Program-made: the position numbers and the translations under genes
Part shown: one piece after another, positions 60,620-64,000 of the stretch
How the letters are laid out: every line of letters begins with the position of its first letter
How positions within the stretch are numbered: position 1 is the first letter of the stretch
The notes under the pieces: model-generated
Databases searched by the model: none
What the model saw: the letters and a program-made list of their open reading frames with translations, nothing else
Told to the model about the DNA's origin: nothing
From: Neorhizobium galegae
Lineage (GTDB): Bacteria > Pseudomonadota > Alphaproteobacteria > Rhizobiales > Rhizobiaceae
Length of the DNA stretch: 64,000 nt
Direction of reading: 5' to 3'
NCBI RefSeq assembly: GCF_021391675.1
Contig: NZ_CP090095.1
Span: forward strand, 4,439,001 to 4,503,000

Positions 60620-62008
60620 ATGACGACCGCCTCCCGCCAAGCAACGATCGACAAGGCCATCGGCTATCTCGATGACGGCTCCTTCAAGGAAACCTTGCGC
60701 AGGCGCGTGGCAATCCCTTCCGCCAGCCGCGTCGCCGCCAACAGGCCGGACCTCTGGCGCTACGTCACCGAAGACATGCAGCCCTTTTTCGAGCGGCTCG
60801 GCTTCACCACCAAAATCTACGAGAACGACACGGCACCCGGCCCGTTTCTGCTCGCCGAACGCATCGAGGATCCACACTTCACCACCGTCCTGCAATATGG
60901 CCATGGCGATGTCGTCGCCGGCCTGGACGGCCAGTGGGAGACAGGCCTCTCGCCCTTCGAGATGACCGAAAGGAACGGCTCCTGGTATGGCCGTGGTACC
61001 GCTGATAACAAGGGCCAGCATGCGGTGAACCTCGCCGCCGTCGAGGCGCTGCTCGCGACAAAGGGTTCGCTCGGCTTCAACCTCAAATACCTGATCGAGA
61101 TGGGCGAAGAATCCGGATCGCTGGGACTGGAGGAAATGTGCGCAGCGCATCGGGACGAGCTGAAGGCGGACGTCTTCATCGCCTCGGACGGCCCACGTCT
61201 CGCGCTCGACCGCCCGACCATTTTCCTCGGCGCCCGCGGCGGCATGTCCTTCCATATGGAGATCAATGCCCGCGAGAGTTTCCAGCATTCCGGCAACTGG
61301 GGCGGCATCCTCTCCAATCCCGGCATCGAACTCTGCCATGCGATCACCGCACTGGTCGGCCGTACCGGCCAGATCAAGGTGCCCGAGATGACGCCGGGGT
61401 CGATCCCGGAAAACGTCCGTGCAGCATTGAAGCACTGCCACATCACGCCCGCCGCCGGCGATCCGCCGGTCGAGCCCTGGTGGGGCGAGCCGGGCCTGAC
61501 GCCCGAGGAGAAGGTCTTCGCCTGGAGTTCCTTCGAGGTGATGGAGATGGAATGCGGCAATCTCGCCCAGCCGCTCTACGCGATCCCGCCCAAGGCACGC
61601 GCCCGCATGCAGCTCCGCTTCCCGGTCGGCGTTGATCCGGATGCGGTCGTCCCGGCCGTCCGCAAAGCGCTGAAGGACGCAGCTTACGACCGCGTCGTGG
61701 TCAAGGATCCAACCGACGCGATTTTCCCCGCCAGCCGCCTCGATCCTGATCATCCATGGGTCAGGCGCGTGGCGGCTTCGATTGAAAAAACCGTCGGCGC
61801 CCCGCCGGCGATCCTGCCTAATCTCGGCGGCTCGCTGCCGAACAACATCTTTTCCGACCTGCTCGGCCTGCCGACCATCTGGATTCCGCATTCCTATCCG
61901 GGCTGCCTGCAGCACGCGCCGAACGAGCACCTGCCGATCTCGATCGTCCGCGAGGGCCTCGCGATGATGGCCGGGCTCTATTGGGATATCGGCGAAACCG
62001 CGGCCTGA
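60620..62008 (+). CDS. M20 family metallopeptidase / dipeptidase-like protein
   Basis: 462 residues if started at ATG 60620, which has AAGGA at 60607-60611; the ATG at 60602, directly after the DppF stop, would add six residues. M20 motifs: VLQYGHGDVVAGLDG, GRGTADNKGQHAVNLAAV, LIEMGEESGSLGLEEM (Glu-Glu), FIASDGPRLA, and C-terminal HSYPGCLQHAPNEHLP with the His ligand. Length fits the carnosinase/dipeptidase branch. It is the second peptidase of the system D operon and probably processes the same imported class of compound. Confidence 0.9.
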   Translation: MTTASRQATIDKAIGYLDDGSFKETLRRRVAIPSASRVAANRPDLWRYVTEDMQPFFERLGFTTKIYENDTAPGPFLLAERIEDPHFTTVLQYGHGDVVAGLDGQWETGLSPFEMTERNGSWYGRGTADNKGQHAVNLAAVEALLATKGSLGFNLKYLIEMGEESGSLGLEEMCAAHRDELKADVFIASDGPRLALDRPTIFLGARGGMSFHMEINARESFQHSGNWGGILSNPGIELCHAITALVGRTGQIKVPEMTPGSIPENVRAALKHCHITPAAGDPPVEPWWGEPGLTPEEKVFAWSSFEVMEMECGNLAQPLYAIPPKARARMQLRFPVGVDPDAVVPAVRKALKDAAYDRVVVKDPTDAIFPASRLDPDHPWVRRVAASIEKTVGAPPAILPNLGGSLPNNIFSDLLGLPTIWIPHSYPGCLQHAPNEHLPISIVREGLAMMAGLYWDIGETAA

Positions 62009-62023
62009 TCGTCAGCTTCGGCG

Positions 62024-62740
62024 TCAAGGTCTGCGCACGGCGCCGCTCGCTATGACAGGACCGGTCGCCACACCGGTCGGCGAGCCGCCGAACGGTTCGA
62101 GGCTGACGGCAAGCGTCGCGCCCTCGGTCAGGTTGCGGCGCAGATCGGCAGGTATCACGAGCTCACCTGCCTGATCCGGCTCAAAGACACCGAGAGACCG
62201 CGGGTTGCCGCTTCCGGGCACCAGCCAGAGCTCCAGCGACTTCTCTTCACGACCGCCGGCCGCGACCGGTACGATCCGCAAACGCCCGTTGCCGGCATCG
62301 TAGGAGGCAAGCAGGTTGATCTGGCTATCGGTCGAGGACAATTCCGCCACCAGCGGCGCAGATCCCTGCTGCCCCGGGATCACGCCCGATGCATAGACGA
62401 CGGCAGCCACCGCAACCGCCGTCGTGGCGAATGAGAGCCGTCGCCAGAACAGCGCGGAATTCCACAGACCCCATGAGGGCCCAGCAACCCGGGCAGGGCC
62501 GAAGAGCCGCGTTTCGATCCGGCCGAAAATCGCCTGGCCCGGCACCACGTCCTCATAATCGTCGTTGAATGAAGCAAGGTCCGCCTGCCACCGTTCGACG
62601 ATCCGGGCAAAAGCGCGGTCGTTGGCGATCCGCTGCTCCACGGCGCGGCGGGCCTCGAGCGACAGGACGCCGAGCACATATTCGCCGGCCAGGATCTCGT
62701 CCTGCGGCCGCCTGCCCTGACTTTGTTCGCCCGACGTCAT
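62024..62740 (-). CDS. anti-sigma factor, RskA family
   Basis: 238 residues from ATG 62740, overlapping the sigma factor stop by 4 nt; a longer upstream frame is not needed. N-terminal cytoplasmic helix bundle about 10-75 (ILAGEYVLGVLSLEARRAVEQRIANDRAFARIVERWQADL, the typical start of RskA proteins, without zinc-binding His/Cys), one membrane helix about 100-122, and a periplasmic RskA domain (SLELWLVPGSGNPRSLGVF; LAVSLEPFGGSPTG). It should hold the ECF sigma factor inactive until a periplasmic signal. Confidence 0.9.
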   Translation of the reverse strand: MTSGEQSQGRRPQDEILAGEYVLGVLSLEARRAVEQRIANDRAFARIVERWQADLASFNDDYEDVVPGQAIFGRIETRLFGPARVAGPSWGLWNSALFWRRLSFATTAVAVAAVVYASGVIPGQQGSAPLVAELSSTDSQINLLASYDAGNGRLRIVPVAAGGREEKSLELWLVPGSGNPRSLGVFEPDQAGELVIPADLRRNLTEGATLAVSLEPFGGSPTGVATGPVIASGAVRRP

Positions 62741-63303
62741 CGCTCCATGCACTCTCTCAATTTCAGAAGGCTCCGGCGCAGCCACGTGCGCACCGTATTC
62801 AACGGTACCTTCAATTCTTCCGCCAGTTCAAGATAACTCAAACCTTCCACATAGGCACGTCGAACCGCACGCGCATGCACGGAGTCGAGCTCCTGCATGC
62901 ACCTGTCGATGCGACGGCCTTCATCCGCATTGGCCACCTGCTGTTCGGGATCGAGCGTGCCGTCGTCGGCAAGGTCGTAGGCATCGTCAAGGTCCTCTGT
63001 GACAGGCTTCCTGGCCCGGAGGATGTCGATCGCATGATTACGCGCGATCGCCGCCAACCAGGCCAGGGGCGAACCGGTATCGGCTGCAAAAGTCCTGGAG
63101 CGCTGCCAGAGCCTGACATAGATTTCCTGGAGCGCTTCTTCCGCGTCGGCCCTGTCTTTCAAGATACGCAGGCAGATCGAAAATAGTTTCGGGCTCGTCG
63201 CATTATACAACGACGCGAACGCTTTGCGATCACCCATCGCCACGCGATTGACCAGAGCCGCGATCTCATTGCTTTGCATTCGGAAAAACCTCGCCATCTC
63301 CAT
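62737..63303 (-). CDS. ECF sigma factor (SigK-like)
   Basis: 188 residues from ATG 63303; ATGs at 63297 and 63279 are also possible. Sigma-2 about 25-95 (FASLYNATSPKLFSICLRIL; DAEEALQEIYVRLW; SPLAWLAAIARNHAIDILR), acidic linker, sigma-4 about 130-185 (ARAVRRAYVEGLSYLELAEELKVPLNTVRTWLRRSLLKLRECM). It forms the usual operon with the RskA-type anti-sigma gene. It may control genes outside this window; no evidence connects it to the catabolic genes. Confidence 0.93.
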   Translation of the reverse strand: MEMARFFRMQSNEIAALVNRVAMGDRKAFASLYNATSPKLFSICLRILKDRADAEEALQEIYVRLWQRSRTFAADTGSPLAWLAAIARNHAIDILRARKPVTEDLDDAYDLADDGTLDPEQQVANADEGRRIDRCMQELDSVHARAVRRAYVEGLSYLELAEELKVPLNTVRTWLRRSLLKLRECMER

Positions 63304-63399
63304 CTATAGAGAACGTCGATCTCAAAAAACAAGGCGCCTTCGTCGCAAAACCCGCAGCAGCGTCTTCTATCTCCTCGCAGCCGATATCCGCGATGCCTT

Positions 63400-63660
63400 T
63401 GTCTCGCCGAGGTCGCCGCCGGTCGCCCGTGCAGGCCGAGAACGAGAACCTGCTTGGCGCCGAACCGGTCTCCAAGGATGCCGAAGACGACACGCCCACC
63501 CATGCCCGCCAGTCCTTCATCGGAATGCCGCAGGTCACCGCATAGCTCACGGTGTGAGAGATCGGTCCCGAATGGGTGGCGCAGCAGAAAAAATTGGTAA
63601 CCAGCAGGATGATGAACTGGGCGACCTCAACACCTGCGCCGTCGACCTGGACGACTGAAG
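63400..63660 (-). pseudogene. remnant of an MFS transporter gene
   Basis: On the reverse strand one frame reads NFFCCATHSGPISHTVSYAV and TCGIP, then a different frame continues EGLAGMGGRVVFGILGDRFG and AKQVLVLGL, both recognisable as adjacent parts of an MFS transporter helix region. The join near 63515 lacks the residues expected between them, so an internal deletion has shifted the frame, and both flanks decay into unrelated sequence. It lies between the ECF sigma gene and the next ABC ATPase. Confidence 0.65.
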
Positions 63661-63798
63661 TTCGCCCTCGGCGGGGGCAGCGGCATCGCTCTTAAGCCCA
63701 GTTTAAAAGCATGCTTTTCATCGCACGCAGCAACGTCGTCAGCCTCGCGCGATGCGGCTCAGCAAGTCACGGGTGAAGACCCTTCCTGCTCTGCCGGA

Positions 63799-64000
63799 TC
63801 AGTCCAAATCGTCCCGGATGCAGGCCTTGAAATGTCCTTTCGTCCCTTCCCTGAGTGGCGGCACGACGTTCGCGCAGGCTTCGATCGCAACCGGACAACG
63901 GGTACGAAAGACGCAGCCGCTTGGGGGATTGGCGGGGCTTGGGATATCACCTTTGAGGATCTGCCGGTTCGCATGCCGCGAGGGGTCCGGCGACGGGACA
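63799..64000 (-). CDS. oligopeptide-type ABC transporter ATP-binding protein, C-terminal end (5' end beyond window)
   Basis: Reverse-strand frame ending at the TGA of 63799-63801 and entering from the right edge; 66 residues are visible. It contains the oligopeptide/dipeptide transporter C-terminal motif [20 protein letters not shown] followed by RCPVAIEAC and the CIRDD tail, as in DppF-type ATPases. The ATPase core lies outside the window. It indicates a further peptide ABC operon to the right. Confidence 0.88.
   Translation of the reverse strand, partial: VPSPDPSRHANRQILKGDIPSPANPPSGCVFRTRCPVAIEACANVVPPLREGTKGHFKACIRDDLD

Overview
The window looks like part of a Rhizobiaceae-type alphaproteobacterial replicon, probably a chromid, megaplasmid or accessory chromosomal island. 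The base composition is GC-rich and 4-nt ATGA gene overlaps are frequent. The lpiA-atvA (lysyl-phosphatidylglycerol synthase / AcvB-VirJ) pair is typical of rhizobia and agrobacteria, and peptide/opine-type ABC transporters are abundant. No rRNA, tRNA, CRISPR array, insertion sequence, integrase or replication origin was recognised. The taxonomic assignment is an inference from gene content.

Layout. 1-1.7 kb (-): ring-cleavage pair (GalB/PIG-L hydratase, cut by the window edge, and an extradiol dioxygenase). 1.9-2.6 kb (-): TerC-family membrane protein. 2.9-8.6 kb (-): complete peptide-type ABC system A (SBP-ATPase-ATPase-permease-permease). 9.0-16.3 kb: small metabolic units (sugar isomerase-like TIM barrel, two FCD-type GntR regulators, class V PLP enzyme, two-component flavin monooxygenase, HpcH/HpaI aldolase, quinone-oxidoreductase-like MDR). 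16.3-17.7 kb: Asp/Glu-racemase-like protein divergent from a MarR-like regulator. 17.7-23.5 kb (-): SRPBCC protein, CoA ligase, Ohr, thiolase-like protein, DUF35-SDR fusion and cyclase/isatin-hydrolase family protein. 23.9-30.4 kb (+): ABC system B with a fused double ATPase and an FMN 2-hydroxyacid dehydrogenase. 30.4-33.1 kb: EthD-like protein and an amino-acid SBP plus permease without ATPase. 33.1-37.0 kb: two MarR regulators flanking a second cyclase and a CrtI-like oxidoreductase. 37.0-41.0 kb (-): atvA and lpiA. 41.1-44.8 kb (-): iorB and iorA. 45.1-53.6 kb (+): eight-gene operon headed by a fused aryl-CoA monooxygenase/OYE reductase (2-aminobenzoyl-CoA or salicylyl-CoA type), followed by beta-oxidation-like genes, a thioesterase and RidA. 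53.9-62.0 kb (+): ABC system D interleaved with two M20 peptidases, its first ATPase carrying a frameshift. 62.0-63.3 kb (-): ECF sigma factor and anti-sigma factor. 63.4-64.0 kb (-): MFS transporter remnant and the end of another peptide ABC ATPase.

Interpretation (inference). Most of the window appears to be one large catabolic region for N-containing aromatic compounds. Indolepyruvate:ferredoxin oxidoreductase, cyclase-family hydrolases of the kynurenine-formamidase/isatin-hydrolase fold, a CoA ligase, the aryl-CoA monooxygenase/reductase fusion and an operonic RidA fit a route from an indole compound through anthranilate to a non-aromatic CoA ester, followed by beta-oxidation. A recurring 12-bp near-palindrome, TTTARGCWTAAA-like, lies upstream of at least six transcription units spread over about 40 kb, which suggests one regulator (perhaps MarR-type) ties them together. 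The most unusual items are that shared operator, the DUF35-SDR fusion whose SDR half lacks its catalytic Tyr/Lys beside a thiolase-like protein without the usual cysteines, and the stacked palindromes at 53.6-53.9 kb.
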